Positions 35,511-44,512 of a stretch of DNA of 64,000 bases are shown in pieces (the first letter of the stretch is position 1; the number at the start of each line of letters is the position of its first letter). Where the stretch lies: NCBI RefSeq assembly GCF_000720255.1, contig NZ_JOJE01000028.1:1-64000 (forward strand), written 5' to 3'. The DNA is from Streptomyces griseus subsp. griseus. GTDB lineage: Bacteria > Actinomycetota > Actinomycetes > Streptomycetales > Streptomycetaceae. The notes under the pieces are model-generated. The model saw only the letters and a list, made by a program, of their open reading frames with translations. It searched no databases and had not been told where the DNA came from. The translations under genes and the position numbers were made by a program.

Positions 35511-36442
35511 CCGCCGTCATCGAGAAACCCGCGAACAAGCCGCGCCCGTGGGCCGCCCCGCCCCGCCCCTCGTGGGAGGAGGAGCCTTCCAAGGCCGGCC
35601 TCGCGGGCAAGGGCATCGCCCTGTCGTTCGCCTGCCTGGCGATCCTCTTCCCGCTGTGGATCGTGATCGTCACCAGCCTCTCCTCGCGGAAGACCATCGA
35701 CGAGGCGGGCGGTCTGGTGCTGGTGCCCAAGGGCATCACCTTCATCGCGTACCGGGAGCTGCTCAGCGGCGGCCAGGTCACCCGCGCCGCGATCGTCAGC
35801 ATCCTCGTCACCCTGGTCGGCACGCTGTTCTCCATGGCGGTGTCCGTGCTGTGCGCCTACGGCCTCTCCCGCAGCGGAACCCTCGGCCACCGCTGGATCC
35901 TGATGACGCTGCTGGCGACCATGTTCTTCAGCGCCGGCCTCATCCCCACGTACCTGCTCGTGCAGTCCCTCGGCCTGATGGACAGCTATCTCGCGCTGAT
36001 CCTGCCGAGCGCCATCAGCGTCTTCAACATCCTGGTGCTGCGCGGCTTCTTCATGGGGATCTCGCAGGAACTCATCGACAGCGCACGCATCGACGGTGCC
36101 GGAGACTTCCGCATCCTCCGGCAGATCGTCATGCCGCTGTCACGAGCCGTCCTCGCGGTGATCACGCTCTTCTACGCCGTCGGGTACTGGAGCGCCTGGT
36201 TCAACGCGTCGCTCTACCTGAACGACCAGGACATGATGCCGTTGCAGAACGTCATGATCCAGCTCGTGCAGAAGCAGGAAGCGCCGGTCGGCCTGGGCCA
36301 GGCCATCAAGACGGGGCAGCTGTCGGGGTTGGCGGTGCAGATGGCGGTCATGGTGATGGCCCTGTTGCCGGTTGCCGTGCTGTCGCCCTTCGTCCAGAGG
36401 CACTTCAAGAAGGGGATGCTGACGGGGGCGGTCAAGGGCTAG
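35507..36442 (+). CDS. Sugar ABC transporter permease, LplC/MalG type
   Basis: The 311-residue permease has six predicted helices and an EAA loop reading LIDSARIDGAGDFRILRQIVMPL. It begins 4 nt inside the end of the first permease gene, so the two are co-translated. With the lipoprotein at 32763 it makes up the importer, and the ATPase must come from elsewhere in the genome. Confidence 0.9.
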   Translation: MTAVIEKPANKPRPWAAPPRPSWEEEPSKAGLAGKGIALSFACLAILFPLWIVIVTSLSSRKTIDEAGGLVLVPKGITFIAYRELLSGGQVTRAAIVSILVTLVGTLFSMAVSVLCAYGLSRSGTLGHRWILMTLLATMFFSAGLIPTYLLVQSLGLMDSYLALILPSAISVFNILVLRGFFMGISQELIDSARIDGAGDFRILRQIVMPLSRAVLAVITLFYAVGYWSAWFNASLYLNDQDMMPLQNVMIQLVQKQEAPVGLGQAIKTGQLSGLAVQMAVMVMALLPVAVLSPFVQRHFKKGMLTGAVKG

Positions 36443-36497
36443 GCCCTTCTGGCGCGCCGTTGTGTTCCTGGTTGTCCGCTGGCCGCGGGTTGTTCAT

Positions 36498-36560
36498 GGC
36501 TGGTCGCGCCCACGCGGCGGAGCCGCACATTGGCAGGGCCCCGCGCCCCTGAGGGGCGTT
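36498..36560 (+). repeat. Dispersed GC-rich repeat, copy B
   Basis: This carries the same GTCGCGCCCACGCGGCGGAG core as copy A at 5248, and its hairpin is shorter (CGCCCCT-GAGGGGCG). It lies between the importer operon and GH74. Confidence 0.75.
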
Positions 36561-36597
36561 CACCTTCCCCTCTGAGCAACAGAACGAGGTTTGTGTC

Positions 36598-38853
36598 ATG
36601 TACGCGTCCCAACTGAGTCGTCGTGCCGTTCTCGCGGGGACCGCCGCCGCGGCGGCCCTCACCGGCCTTCCCGAGATCGAAGGGCGCGCGCACGCCGCCG
36701 AAGCCGAATCCGCCGCCACCCCCGCCTACCGCTGGCGCAACGTCGTCATCGGCGGCACCGGGTTCGTCTCCGGCGTGCTGTTCCACCCCTCCGTGCGCGG
36801 GCTCGCCTACGCGCGGACCGACATCGGGGGTGCCTACCGGTGGGACGAGCGGGCCGCCCGCTGGATCCCGCTCACCGACCACCTCGGGTGGGACGACTGG
36901 AACCTCCTCGGTGTCGAGGCCATGGCCGTGGACCCGGCGCACCCGAACCGGGTCTACCTCGCCCTGGGCACCTACGCCCAGTCCTGGGCCGGCAACGGAG
37001 CCGTACTGCGGTCCGAGGACCGGGGGGCCAGCTGGGCGCGGACCGACCTGACCGTGAAGCTCGGCGGGAACGAGGACGGTCGGGGCGCGGGGGAGCGGCT
37101 GCTCGTCGACCCCCGGGACAGTGACACGCTGTGGCTGGGGACGCGGCACGACGGACTGCTCAGGTCGACGGACCGGGGGGCCACCTGGGCGGCCGTCACC
37201 GGGTTCCCGGCGGCGGCCAGTGCCTCCGGGCAGGGCGTGACCCTGCTCGTCGCCGCCGGACGCACCCTCTACGCCGGGTGGGGCGACTCGGACGGGACCT
37301 CGGCCAACCTGTACCGCACGAGCGACGGCACCACCTGGGAGGCCGTCCCCGGTCAGCCCTCCGGCGCCAACGCGAAGGTGCCGATCCGGGCCGCGTACGA
37401 CCGCCACACGCGCGAGCTGTACGTGACGTACGCGAACGCGCCCGGGCCCAACGGGCAGTCCGACGGCAGTGTCCACAAACTGGCGACCCTGAGCGGGAAG
37501 TGGCGGGACGTCACCCCGGTGAAGCCGGGCGGGACCACGGCTGGGGGTACCTCCCGCTCGAGCGAAGCCGAGAGTGGGGGAGGCTCCGCCGACACCTTCG
37601 GGTACGGAGGCGTCGCCGTGGACGCCCGCCGCCCCGGCACCGTCGTCGTCTCCACCAACAACCGCTGGGCCGCGGTCGACACCCTGTACCGGACCACCGA
37701 CGGGGGCCGCACCTGGAAGTCGTTGAAGGACTCCGGGGTCCTCGACGTGTCCGAGACACCGTTCCTCACCTTCGGCGCCGACAAGCCGAAGTTCGGCTGG
37801 TGGATCCAGGCGCTCGCCGTCGACCCGTACGACTCGAAGCACATCGTGTACGGCACCGGGGCCACCCTGTACGGGACCCGCGACCTCAAGCACTGGGCCC
37901 CGCAGATCCGCGGCCTGGAGGAGACCTCCGTACGTCAGCTGATCTCGCCCCCGACCGGTCGGGCGCACCTGATCAGCGGGCTCGGGGACATCGGCGTGAT
38001 GTACCACGAGCGGCTCACGGCGTCGCCGTCGCGGGGCATGGCCGCCAACCCCGTGTTCGGCACCGCGACCGGACTCGCGCAGGCCGCGGCCGAGCCGTCG
38101 TACGTCGTCCGCACGGGGTGGGGGGACCACGGCAACGGCGCCTGGTCGAACGACGGCGGCAAGTCCTGGGCGCCCTTCGAGGCGCAGCCGGCCATCGCCA
38201 AGGACGCGCCGGGGCCGATCGCCGTCAACACCGACGGCAGCGTGCTGCTGTGGACCTTCGTGCACTGGGACGGCACCAAGTACCCCGCGCAGCGCTCCAT
38301 CGACAACGGCGCGACCTGGACCGAGGTCGCCTCCTTCCCGAAGGGCGCCACCCCGCTCGCCGACCCGGCCGACCCGAAGCGCTTCTACGCCTACGACACC
38401 GACACGGGAGCACTGTTCGCCAGCACCGACGGCGGCCTCACCTTCACCAAGGGCGCGAGCGGACTGCCCTCCGGCGACAGCCAGTTCCAGCTGACCGCGG
38501 CCCCGGGACGCTCCGGCGACCTGTGGCTGAGCACCAAGGGGAACGGGCTGTACCGGTCCACCGACGGCGGCGCGAATTTCTCCAAGGTCGCCAGTTGCCG
38601 GGCCTCCCACACCCTCGCCTTCGGCAAGGCCGCCGACGGCGCCGACTACCCGGCCGTCTACCAGGTCGGCGCCACCGACGAGATCACCGCCGTGTACCGC
38701 TCCGACGACGGAGCGAAGACCTGGGTGCGGATCAACGACGACCAGCACCAGTGGGGCTGGATCGGCGCGACCATCGCCGCCGACCCGCGCCTGTACGGCA
38801 GGGTCTACATCGCCACCAACGGGCGCGGCATCCAGTACGGGGAGCCGGTGTGA
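36598..38853 (+). CDS. Secreted GH74 xyloglucanase
   Basis: This 751-residue enzyme has a twin-arginine-type signal peptide (SRRAVLAGTAAAAAL, cleavage near HAA). Repeated STDGG/RTTDGGRTW blades form the two seven-bladed propellers of GH74. The catalytic aspartates are probably D75 (YARTDIGGAYRW) and D464 (SGLGDIGVMY), as in known GH74 endoxyloglucanases. It cuts the beta-1,4-glucan backbone of xyloglucan outside the cell. There is no CBM. At about residues 314-330 a Gly/Ser-rich stretch is encoded by a palindromic repeat inserted in frame (37541-37584). The stop overlaps the GH42 start. Confidence 0.92.
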   Translation: MYASQLSRRAVLAGTAAAAALTGLPEIEGRAHAAEAESAATPAYRWRNVVIGGTGFVSGVLFHPSVRGLAYARTDIGGAYRWDERAARWIPLTDHLGWDDWNLLGVEAMAVDPAHPNRVYLALGTYAQSWAGNGAVLRSEDRGASWARTDLTVKLGGNEDGRGAGERLLVDPRDSDTLWLGTRHDGLLRSTDRGATWAAVTGFPAAASASGQGVTLLVAAGRTLYAGWGDSDGTSANLYRTSDGTTWEAVPGQPSGANAKVPIRAAYDRHTRELYVTYANAPGPNGQSDGSVHKLATLSGKWRDVTPVKPGGTTAGGTSRSSEAESGGGSADTFGYGGVAVDARRPGTVVVSTNNRWAAVDTLYRTTDGGRTWKSLKDSGVLDVSETPFLTFGADKPKFGWWIQALAVDPYDSKHIVYGTGATLYGTRDLKHWAPQIRGLEETSVRQLISPPTGRAHLISGLGDIGVMYHERLTASPSRGMAANPVFGTATGLAQAAAEPSYVVRTGWGDHGNGAWSNDGGKSWAPFEAQPAIAKDAPGPIAVNTDGSVLLWTFVHWDGTKYPAQRSIDNGATWTEVASFPKGATPLADPADPKRFYAYDTDTGALFASTDGGLTFTKGASGLPSGDSQFQLTAAPGRSGDLWLSTKGNGLYRSTDGGANFSKVASCRASHTLAFGKAADGADYPAVYQVGATDEITAVYRSDDGAKTWVRINDDQHQWGWIGATIAADPRLYGRVYIATNGRGIQYGEPV
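37541..37584 (+). repeat. Palindromic repeat element inserted within the GH74 coding sequence
   Basis: The segment contains CTGGGGGTACCTCCCGCTCG followed by AGCGAAGCCGAGAGTGGGGG. The two halves form an imperfect hairpin (CCTCCCGCTCG against CGAGAGTGGGGGAGG). This resembles palindromic units common in Streptomyces intergenic DNA. It keeps the frame and encodes a Gly/Ser/Thr-rich loop. Confidence 0.7.
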
Positions 38854-40817
38854 TGCCGAACCTCCACGACGCGACCCGGGGCCGCATCCTCTTCGGCGGC
38901 GACTACAACCCCGAGCAATGGCCGGAGGAGACCTGGCACGAGGACGTCCGGCTGATGAAGGACGCCGGGGTCAACTCCGTCACCCTCGGTGTCTTCTCCT
39001 GGTCCAAGCTCGAACCCGAGCCGGGGGCCCGGGAGTTCGGGTGGCTGGACACGTTGATGGATCTGCTGCACGACAACGGCATCGGCGTCGTCCTGGCCAC
39101 CCCCACCTCCTCGCCCCCGCCCTGGATGGGCCGGCTGCACCCCGACACCCTGCCCGTCACCGAGGACGGCCGCACCGAGTGGTGGGGCGGCCGGCAGCAC
39201 TTCTCGCACTCCAGCGCCACCTACCGGCGCTACGCCGCCGCCATCACCGAGGACCTCGCCGCCCGCTACGGCGGCCACCCCGCCCTCACCATGTGGCACA
39301 TCAACAACGAGTACTGCTCCTTCGACTTCGGCGACGAGGCGGCCGCCGCCTTCCGCCGCTGGCTCCGCGAGAAGTACGGCGCCCTCGACACTCTCAACAC
39401 CGCCTGGGGCACAGCCTTCTGGAGTCAGGGCTACGACAGCTGGGACGGCATCCTGCCCCCGCGCACCCCGCACTACCTGAAGAACCCCACCCAGGTCCTG
39501 GACTTCCGGCGCTTCACCTCCGACATGCTCCTGGAGTGCTTCGCCGCCGAACGCGACATCGTCCGCCGGTACACCCCGCACCTCCCGGTCACCACCAACT
39601 TCATGCCGCTGTGGTCCGGACAGGACGCCTGGCGCTGGGCGGCGGAGGAGGACGTCGTCTCCGTCGACATCTATCCCGACCCGCGTGATCCGCTCGGCGC
39701 CCAGAACGGCGCCCTCGTCCAGGACATGACCCGCTCCCAGGCGCGCGGCCCCTGGATGCTCATGGAGCAGGCGGCCGGACCGGTCAACTGGCGGGGCGTG
39801 AACCACCCCAAGCCGCGCGGCCTGAACCGCCTCTGGTCGCTCCAGGCGGTGGCACGTGGCGCGGACGCCGTCTGCTACTTCCAGTGGCGCCAGTCCCGGC
39901 AGGGCGCGGAGAAATTCCACTCCGGGATGGTCAGTCACGCGGGGGAGGAGGGCCGTACCTTCCAGGAGGTCAAGCAGCTCGGCGCCGAGCTCGCACGGAT
40001 CGCCCCCCGGGTGACAGGCGGCCGCATCACCGCGAACATCGCCGTCCTGCACGACTGGCACGCCTGGTGGGCCGCCGCCCAGGACGGCCGCCCGTCCACC
40101 CGGGTGGAGTACCCGGACGTCCTGGGCGCCTGGCACCGCGCCCTCTGGGAGGCGAACCTCACCACCGACTTCGCCCACCCCGAGCACGACCTGACCCCGT
40201 ACAGCGTGGTCGTCGTCCCCCAGCTGTACGCGCTCACCGACCGGGCGATCGACAACCTCCTCGCCTACGCCCGCGACGGCGGCACTCTCGTCTGCGGCTT
40301 CCTCACCGGCGTCGCCGACGAGGACGACCGGGTGCGGCCCGGCGGCATGGACGCCCGGCTGCGCGAACTGTTCGGCATCCGCACCCTGCACGAGTGGTGG
40401 CCGCTGGACGCGGGGGAGACCGTCGAGTGCGACGGCTTCCGGGGGACGCTGTGGTCGGAGGAGATCGAGGCCGGCCGTCCCGACCGCACCGTCCCCTACA
40501 AGGGCGGGGAGCTCGACGGACTGCCCGCGGTTCTGCGCAGGGGCCGCGCCTGGTACGTCTCGACGCTTCCGGAGCCGGAAGCCCTGCGCGAGCTGCTCGC
40601 CCGGGTGGCCGCCGACGCCGGTGTGCGGCCGGTGCTCGACGCCCTCCCGGCCGAGGTCGAGGCCGTGCGCCGGGGTGAGCTGCTGTTCCTGCTCAACCAC
40701 GGGCGCGAGCCGGTCACCGTCGAGGTGCCCGGCAGTCACACCGACCTGCTGACCGGGGAGGGCCACACCGACCGGCTCACCCTCGGCCGCTACGGCGTCG
40801 CGGTGCTGGCCTCATGA
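38853..40817 (+). CDS. GH42 beta-galactosidase
   Basis: This is a 654-residue GH42 enzyme with no signal peptide. The acid/base is E153 in HINNEY and the nucleophile E305 in LMEQAAGPVNW. GGDYNPEQWPEETWHEDVRLM at the N-terminus is typical. The trimerisation domain and a C-terminal beta domain are present. It likely removes beta-galactose from xyloglucan side chains after fucose is taken off. It overlaps GH74 by one base (TGATG) and GH95 by four (ATGA), so the enzyme genes form one operon. Confidence 0.92.
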   Translation: MPNLHDATRGRILFGGDYNPEQWPEETWHEDVRLMKDAGVNSVTLGVFSWSKLEPEPGAREFGWLDTLMDLLHDNGIGVVLATPTSSPPPWMGRLHPDTLPVTEDGRTEWWGGRQHFSHSSATYRRYAAAITEDLAARYGGHPALTMWHINNEYCSFDFGDEAAAAFRRWLREKYGALDTLNTAWGTAFWSQGYDSWDGILPPRTPHYLKNPTQVLDFRRFTSDMLLECFAAERDIVRRYTPHLPVTTNFMPLWSGQDAWRWAAEEDVVSVDIYPDPRDPLGAQNGALVQDMTRSQARGPWMLMEQAAGPVNWRGVNHPKPRGLNRLWSLQAVARGADAVCYFQWRQSRQGAEKFHSGMVSHAGEEGRTFQEVKQLGAELARIAPRVTGGRITANIAVLHDWHAWWAAAQDGRPSTRVEYPDVLGAWHRALWEANLTTDFAHPEHDLTPYSVVVVPQLYALTDRAIDNLLAYARDGGTLVCGFLTGVADEDDRVRPGGMDARLRELFGIRTLHEWWPLDAGETVECDGFRGTLWSEEIEAGRPDRTVPYKGGELDGLPAVLRRGRAWYVSTLPEPEALRELLARVAADAGVRPVLDALPAEVEAVRRGELLFLLNHGREPVTVEVPGSHTDLLTGEGHTDRLTLGRYGVAVLAS

Positions 40818-43009
40818 CCGGCGGGCCCGTCCACGGCACCTGGGAGCCGCGCCCGGCCGCCCGCTGGGAGGACGGTTTCGTCAGCGGCAACGGCCGGCAC
40901 GGCGCCCTGGTGTTCGGCGATCCGGACGAGGACCGCGTCATCGTCACGCACCACACCCTGGTCCGTCCCAACGGGAGCGAAAACGCCCGGCCGCCCCGGC
41001 TCGCCGCCGAACTGCCCGCACTTCAGGACCGGCTGCTCGCCGGTGACCTCACCGCCGCCGAGGACTTCACCGACGGACGGCCGCTGCAGTGGGTGCAGCC
41101 CTTCCACCCCGCGTTCCAGACCCGGCTGCGCCGACCCGCCGGACCCCGTGGCCGCTACCGCCGCTCCGTCGACTTCACCACCGGCGAGTCCCTGGCCGAG
41201 TGCACCGGCTGGACCAGCCGGGTCTTCGTCTCCCGCGCCGACGACGTGATCGTCCAGCACGTCACCGCCCCCGACCTGGAGATCTCCCTCGACCACCGGC
41301 TCCCGGGCGCGCCCGCCGGTCTCGCCGTCGGCCACGGCGCCGTCCTCACCGCCGACGGCGCCCTGCTCACCCTGCGCGCCCGCTACCCCGGCAGCGACCG
41401 CGCCTACACGGGCACGACCCTCGTCGTCGTCAACGGCGGCCGCACCGAACTCGCCCTGCCCGGCCTGCGCGTCACCGGCGCCGAGTCCGCCCTGCTGCTC
41501 ACCCGCGTGCGACGCCACACCGGCCCGCTCGACGTCACCGCGGAACAGCGCGCCCTGACCGACCTGTGTGCCGGCCGCTCCTACGACGACCTCCTCGACC
41601 GGCACCTCGCGGGACACCGCACCGCCTACCAGCGCGCCACCCTGGACCTGCACGCCGACCCCGCCGAACGCGCCCTGCCCGGCTCCGAGCTGCTGAAAAG
41701 CCCTCACAGCACAGCCCTGCTCGAACGTCTCTTCGCCGCCGGCCGCTACCACCTGCTGTCCTCCTCCGGCCTCAACCCGCCCCGCCTGCCCGGCCTGTGG
41801 ACCGGCGACTGGGACACCGCGTGGTCCGGTGCCTTCACCAACGACGCCAACGTCAACCTCCAGACCGCCTCCGCCGCGGCCGCCGCCCTCCCCGAAGTCA
41901 CCGAAGCCCTCGCCTCGCTGATCCATCGCCAGACAAAGGACTGGCAGGACAACGCCCGAGCCGTCTTCGGCGCCCGGGGCGCGGTCGCACCCGCGCACAC
42001 CGACGGCGAGAGCGGGCACGCGTACCACTTCAGCCGCGAATACCCGCTGCACCTGTGGACCGCGGGCGCCGACTGGCTGCTCAAGCCGCTCGTCGACCAC
42101 GACGAGATCCGCGGCGAACACGACCCGCGCACCGCCGCCGCCCTCGCCGAAGTAGCCCGCTTCTACGAGGACTTCCTCACCCGCACCGACGACGAAGGCC
42201 ATGTGGTCGTCGTCCCCTCCTACTCGCCCGAGAACAGGCCCGCCAACGCGAGCTGGGGCGCGATCAACGCCGCCATGGACCTCTCGGCGGCCCGGCACGC
42301 CCTGCTCACCGCGGCCGCGTACCACCCGGGCACCCCGGACGCCGACCGCTGGCGCGCCCTGGCCGACCGCCTCCCGCCACACCGGATCAACGCCGACGGA
42401 GCCCTCGCCGAATGGGCCCGGCCCGGCCTCGACGACACCTACGACCACCGCCACCTCAGCCACCTCTACGCCGTCTGGCCCCTCGACGAGATCAACCCCC
42501 ACGACACCCCCCACCTCGCCTCCGCCGCCCATCGCGCGCTGCAACTGCGCGGCGCCGAGAACGACTCCGCGCACGGTCACCTCCACCACGCCCTGATCGC
42601 GGCGCGCCTCAGGGACGGCCACCGGGTGGCGCACGCGCTCGCCAACGTGCTGGAGGGCGACTTCTTCCACGCCTCACTGATGAGCGCGCACTACCCGAAG
42701 CGCGACGTCTACAACGCCGACGCCGCTCACGCCCTGCCCGCCGTCCTCATCGAGGCGCTCGTCCACTCGACCCCGGACCGGCTCGTCCTGTTCCCCGCGC
42801 TCCCCACCGCGCTCCCGTCGGGTGAACTGCGCGGCATCCGCACCCGGTTCGGCGCCGAACTCGACCTCGCCTGGGGCCCCGACGGCGCTCGGGCCGTCCT
42901 GAAGCCGCACCGCACCCACCGCATCGAAGTCCTGACTTCCACCGGCGACGCACGGCCGCTCGACCTCGTCGCCGGAGAAGACCACGTCCTCACGCCGGGG
43001 GCGTGGTAA
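40814..43009 (+). CDS. GH95 alpha-L-fucosidase
   Basis: The 731-residue, leaderless protein contains the GH95 landmarks: an N-terminal super-beta-sandwich, FTNDANVNLQTAS (the paired catalytic asparagines), ENRPANASWGAINAAMD, and a C-terminal DHRHLSHLYAVWP carrying the likely catalytic aspartate region. It would release L-fucose from the galactose of fucosylated xyloglucan. An alpha-L-galactosidase activity, also found in GH95, is possible. It is slightly shorter than many family members. It is translationally coupled to GH42. Confidence 0.88.
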   Translation: MTGGPVHGTWEPRPAARWEDGFVSGNGRHGALVFGDPDEDRVIVTHHTLVRPNGSENARPPRLAAELPALQDRLLAGDLTAAEDFTDGRPLQWVQPFHPAFQTRLRRPAGPRGRYRRSVDFTTGESLAECTGWTSRVFVSRADDVIVQHVTAPDLEISLDHRLPGAPAGLAVGHGAVLTADGALLTLRARYPGSDRAYTGTTLVVVNGGRTELALPGLRVTGAESALLLTRVRRHTGPLDVTAEQRALTDLCAGRSYDDLLDRHLAGHRTAYQRATLDLHADPAERALPGSELLKSPHSTALLERLFAAGRYHLLSSSGLNPPRLPGLWTGDWDTAWSGAFTNDANVNLQTASAAAAALPEVTEALASLIHRQTKDWQDNARAVFGARGAVAPAHTDGESGHAYHFSREYPLHLWTAGADWLLKPLVDHDEIRGEHDPRTAAALAEVARFYEDFLTRTDDEGHVVVVPSYSPENRPANASWGAINAAMDLSAARHALLTAAAYHPGTPDADRWRALADRLPPHRINADGALAEWARPGLDDTYDHRHLSHLYAVWPLDEINPHDTPHLASAAHRALQLRGAENDSAHGHLHHALIAARLRDGHRVAHALANVLEGDFFHASLMSAHYPKRDVYNADAAHALPAVLIEALVHSTPDRLVLFPALPTALPSGELRGIRTRFGAELDLAWGPDGARAVLKPHRTHRIEVLTSTGDARPLDLVAGEDHVLTPGAW

Positions 43010-43057
43010 TCGCGGCAATTCCCCCCTCGTTTCCCCCCACCCATGGAAAGGGACACC

Positions 43058-43783
43058 ATGGCAACACGCACGGCATCACGCAGACTGAGCCGAGTCACCA
43101 AGGCCCTGCTCGCCCCCGCGCTCGCGCTCGGCGCCACGATCAGCCTGGCCTCCGCCCCCGCCTCGGCCGCCGTCTGGAACTCCTGCGACCAGTGGGGCAA
43201 CACCAGCCTCAACGGCTACACCCTCTACAACAACATCTGGGGATCCGGCGCCGGCAGCCAGTGCATCTGGGCCAACTCCGGCACCAACTGGGGCGTCTGG
43301 GCCAACCACCCCAACACCGGCGGCATCAAGTCCTACCCCGACTCCAAGAAGGTGATCAACAAGTCGATCACCTCCCTCGGCTCGCTAAGCAGCAGCTACA
43401 ACGTCACGGTGCCGTCCTCCGGCGCGTACAACACCTCGTACGACATCTGGGACACGGACCACGACTACGAGATCATGCTCTGGGTCAACAAGACCGGACC
43501 CGTCGGCCCGCTCGGCACCTCGCAGGGCAGCGTCACGCTCGGCGGCCACACCTGGAACGTCTACAAGGGCAACAACGGTTCCAACGAGGTCTTCTCGTTC
43601 ATCCGCACCTCCAACTCCAGCTCCGGCACGGTCAACATCCTGCCGATCCTGAAGTGGATCAAGGACACCAAGCGCTGGTTCGGCAACGAGACCATCGGCG
43701 ACTTGCAGTTCGGCTTCGAGATCACGTCGTCCTCCGGCGGTCTGAACTTCACCACCAACAACCTGACCGTGAGCAGCAGTTGA
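43058..43783 (+). CDS. Secreted GH12 endoglucanase/xyloglucanase
   Basis: The 241-residue protein has a Sec signal peptide ending at ASA (RRLSRVTKALLAPALALG then ASAPASAAV). The GH12 jelly roll has nucleophile E138 in YEIMLWVN and acid/base E221 in FGFEITSS. The length is that of a bare catalytic domain with no CBM. The ATG at 43058 follows GAAAGGGA; one 15 nt upstream (43043) is less likely. It is a second secreted backbone-cutting enzyme in the same operon direction as GH74. Confidence 0.9.
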   Translation: MATRTASRRLSRVTKALLAPALALGATISLASAPASAAVWNSCDQWGNTSLNGYTLYNNIWGSGAGSQCIWANSGTNWGVWANHPNTGGIKSYPDSKKVINKSITSLGSLSSSYNVTVPSSGAYNTSYDIWDTDHDYEIMLWVNKTGPVGPLGTSQGSVTLGGHTWNVYKGNNGSNEVFSFIRTSNSSSGTVNILPILKWIKDTKRWFGNETIGDLQFGFEITSSSGGLNFTTNNLTVSSS

Positions 43784-43818
43784 CCTGATCATGGGACAGC
43801 GTCGGCTTTGATGGGGGG

Positions 43819-44445
43819 ATGCGTACCCCCACCCCCCTGCGCCGTCTCCTGACCACCGTGACCGCGACCGCGGCCGTCGCCCTCACCGCGACGGGCACCG
43901 CGGTCGCGGTTCCCGTCTCCGGGACCACCGCGACCACCCCGGCACCCCTCGCCGCCCCCCACACCCTCTCCGCCCTTCACCCCGTCGTCGGGCCGGCCGC
44001 CGAACGCCTCGCCACCGCCGACCTGGTCGCGGCCGCCAAGTGGGGCACCGGCAGCCCCATCGACGACCCCGCCCGCGAGCAGCAGGTCCTCGACACCGTG
44101 GCCGCGCAGGCGCGGGCGATCGGCGCCGATCCGGACGAGGTCCGGCGGATCTTCCGGGACCAGATCGAGGCGAACAAGATCGTCCAGCGCGGTCTGTACC
44201 AGCGGTGGACCGCCCACCCGGAGCAGGCCCCGACCACCAAGCCGGACCTGGCCGTAGTCCGCCAGACGATCAACCGCATCAACACCGACCTCGTCCAGGC
44301 CCTCGCGGACTCGACCCCCGAGCGCGCCGCGCCCACCTGCCGACCCGAACTCGCCTTCGCGGCCCTCCAGGTCGGCTACGACCAGCACCCGGACGCGCTG
44401 CACACCCGCGCCCTCGTCCGCGCCCTGGCCTCGGTCTGCCGCTGA
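43819..44445 (+). CDS. Secreted chorismate mutase, AroQ-gamma type
   Basis: The 208-residue protein has a signal peptide (RRLLTTVTATAAVALTATG, then AVAV). The mature all-helical domain matches secreted chorismate mutases of the M. tuberculosis type: AERLATADLVAAAKWGTG, then DPDEVRRIFRDQIEANKIVQRG, and a cysteine pair (PTCRPELAF and SVCR) likely bridged outside the cell. It would convert chorismate to prephenate in the periplasm-like space or medium. It sits 35 nt after GH12 and 67 nt before the convergent GH31, an unexpected place for a shikimate enzyme. Confidence 0.85.
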   Translation: MRTPTPLRRLLTTVTATAAVALTATGTAVAVPVSGTTATTPAPLAAPHTLSALHPVVGPAAERLATADLVAAAKWGTGSPIDDPAREQQVLDTVAAQARAIGADPDEVRRIFRDQIEANKIVQRGLYQRWTAHPEQAPTTKPDLAVVRQTINRINTDLVQALADSTPERAAPTCRPELAFAALQVGYDQHPDALHTRALVRALASVCR

Positions 44446-44457
44446 CGTCACACGAAC

Positions 44458-44494
44458 GTGCGGCCGGTCCCTCCCCTACGGGAACCGGCCGCAC
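44458..44494. terminator. Terminator between chorismate mutase and GH31
   Basis: GTGCGGCCGGTCCC pairs with GGGAACCGGCCGCAC with one bulged A. It lies between convergent genes. Confidence 0.65.
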
Positions 44495-44512
44495 GCCCGT
44501 GAAACGACGCCG

